Origin: Bin5 sp965221345
GTDB taxonomy: Bacteria > Chloroflexota > Anaerolineae > Caldilineales > Caldilineaceae
Reading direction: 5' to 3'
DNA: 64,000 nucleotides
Assembly: GCA_965221345.1 (NCBI GenBank)
Contig: CBDCSD010000002.1
Span: 2,790,001-2,854,000, forward strand
The notes beneath the pieces are model-generated. The model was not told the DNA's origin and did not search any database. It worked only from the letters and a program-made list of their open reading frames with translations. The position numbers were made by a program, and so were the translations under genes. Shown here in pieces: positions 62,820 to 64,000 of this stretch (its first letter is position 1; every line of letters starts with the position of its first letter).

Positions 62820-64000
62820 TTACGCCCGCCAGGCTTCAGTCATGTTGTGCTGCGGCAAGCCAGCTCCCAAGGTGCCGCTCTTGTCTGGCCTGGAGTAGCG
62901 ACGAAAGTGCGTTTCCATCAGACCGGAGAGTTCAGAAATCACGGCCAGATGCGAGGAGCTGTCGATGAGATTGCGGGTCTCGCGCGGGTCGGCCTCCAGG
63001 TCGAAGAGTTCATGGGGTCCGTTCGGATGGCGGCGTATCAGCTTGTACCGACCCGAACGGGCCATGCGAACTGTTCCATACTCGCCGAACTGAACTTGGC
63101 GCCAATTACTGTCCACTTCTGGTTCAAGCAACAAGGGCAATATGCTTGTGCCTGCGTATTCGGTACTGGCGGGTTGGTCTGCAATCCCAATCGAAACCAG
63201 CGTCTGAAAGAGATCCAGGTGATCAACCATTTCGACGCGACGCATTCCCGCCGGCAACACGCCCTGCCAACTCAACTGCAATGGAACGCGAATCGATTCC
63301 TCCAGCATGTTCAGTGGGAGTGTAGCGTTGCCCTTCCCCCAGATGCCGTGGTGACCGCAGTTCAATCCGTGGTCTGACGTGTAAACGACCAGCGTGCCGT
63401 TCAGCTTGCCTGCCTCATCAACCGCTTCCAGCAGTCGCCCGACAATCTCGTCAACAAGGCTGACAGCGGCGTAGTATTGCGCTTGCGCTTCACGTTCGTG
63501 ACTACGGTCCACGCTCAAGGATTCCAGCGCCTGTTCGCCAAGCGGATAGGATTCGCCCGCAGGTATGTCGCAAAAGGATGCGTCGCGATACATGGAGGCC
63601 AGCCTCTCCGGATGCCCGTGCCAAGGGCTGTGTGTGGCGGTAAGGCCGACGAGAACGAAGAAAGGGCGTTCATCGGTCGCCTTCATAAATCCGCCGGCCT
63701 GCTCAGCAATGATGTCGGCAGTGTACCCGTCTAGGCACTCCATTCGGCCTTGATTGCAGTAGTCGCGTGAACCTAGGTGAAGAAGAGGGTAGGCGCTGCC
63801 TACGCTGAACCAGGAATCGAAGCCGGGCGCAGGCTTGTCTTCGTTGCCGATATGCCATTTGCCGGCTAAGCCGGTGCGGTAGCCGGCCTCCTGCAAGAGC
63901 TGGGGCAGGGTCCGCTCCGTCGCTAACCAGGGCTTCTGGTCAAACGACATCGCTATGTAGTCGTGGATACCGTGTTGCGAGGGCGTCAACCCAGTCAGCA
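62820..64000 (-). CDS. Sulfatase (partial, continues past the window end)
   Basis: The C-terminal 393 residues of a type I sulfatase; the frame is open to base 64000, where it reads LTGLTPSQHGIHDY. In complete sulfatases this follows directly after the formylglycine motif (C/S-x-P-S/A-R), which would lie just outside. AGKWHIGNED (Lys and His), VYTSDHGLNCGHHGIWGKG (Asp-His metal ligands) and NMLEESIRVPL are present. The enzyme removes sulfate from sugars or polysaccharides. No signal peptide can be judged. It is the last gene on the minus strand. Confidence 0.9.
   Translation of the reverse strand, partial: LTGLTPSQHGIHDYIAMSFDQKPWLATERTLPQLLQEAGYRTGLAGKWHIGNEDKPAPGFDSWFSVGSAYPLLHLGSRDYCNQGRMECLDGYTADIIAEQAGGFMKATDERPFFVLVGLTATHSPWHGHPERLASMYRDASFCDIPAGESYPLGEQALESLSVDRSHEREAQAQYYAAVSLVDEIVGRLLEAVDEAGKLNGTLVVYTSDHGLNCGHHGIWGKGNATLPLNMLEESIRVPLQLSWQGVLPAGMRRVEMVDHLDLFQTLVSIGIADQPASTEYAGTSILPLLLEPEVDSNWRQVQFGEYGTVRMARSGRYKLIRRHPNGPHELFDLEADPRETRNLIDSSSHLAVISELSGLMETHFRRYSRPDKSGTLGAGLPQHNMTEAWRA

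Overview
The window looks like a chromosomal segment of an uncultured, fairly GC-rich Chloroflexota bacterium. It most resembles the Caldilineae/Anaerolineae type of genome, perhaps from a host-associated or marine lineage. This is inferred from gene content only: a classical menaquinone operon, Tat-exported sugar-binding lipoproteins with paired permeases, many phytanoyl-CoA-dioxygenase, enolase-superfamily, aldo/keto-reductase, Gfo/Idh and LLM oxidoreductases, a sulfatase and plant-type leucine-rich repeats. There is no rRNA or tRNA to test the placement, and no prophage or CRISPR array is visible.

Layout. 0-4.4 kb: end of a von Willebrand-type protein, a helical-repeat protein, a PHP hydrolase, a flippase-like membrane protein and menH. 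4.5-6.6 kb: an insertion-like patch with a phytanoyl-CoA dioxygenase and a relic BrnT/BrnA-type toxin-antitoxin pair. The antitoxin-like protein has its DNA-binding part replaced by three exact-period 78-residue repeats. 6.6-13.1 kb: menF-menD-menB-menE, overlapping or closely spaced, behind a TetR regulator; a perfect palindrome precedes tetR and a degenerate copy precedes menF. 13.3-19.3 kb: an apparent five-gene operon of sugar-binding protein, two permeases, a PhyH-family oxygenase with HxG in place of HxD, and a B12-type radical SAM protein. 19.6-28.0 kb: housekeeping (HAD phosphatase, prmC-prfA, phosphoribosyltransferase) plus a histidine phosphatase, a DinB-like protein and an ABC-class ATPase.

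28-36.5 kb: tandem aldo/keto reductases, then the nickel-pincer cofactor genes larB-larE-larC preceded by a perfect 8-bp-arm palindrome, a NUDIX hydrolase, a third aldo/keto reductase, and a methyltransferase coupled to an unknown lectin-fold-like protein. 36.5-51.2 kb: carbohydrate and sugar-acid metabolism (two enolase-superfamily dehydratases, SDRs, HisN-like phosphatase, cupin, desaturase, lactonase, LLM oxidoreductase, GH2 enzyme, two zinc alcohol dehydrogenases), interrupted by a DUF433/DUF5615 toxin-antitoxin pair. 51.4-55.7 kb: a RecQ helicase with an extra C-terminal region, then two tandem plant-type LRR genes, the second with an in-frame stop. 55.8-64 kb: two sugar/hydroxyacid oxidoreductases, then a decaying catabolic island. 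In it an intact MFS carrier, M20 peptidase and sulfatase alternate with remains of a deacylase, an Asp/Glu-racemase-like gene and a second MFS carrier.

The most unusual items are the BrnA-like protein with triplicated domains, the sugar-ABC/PhyH/radical-SAM operon, the palindromes in front of the tetR-men and lar operons, and the LRR pair.
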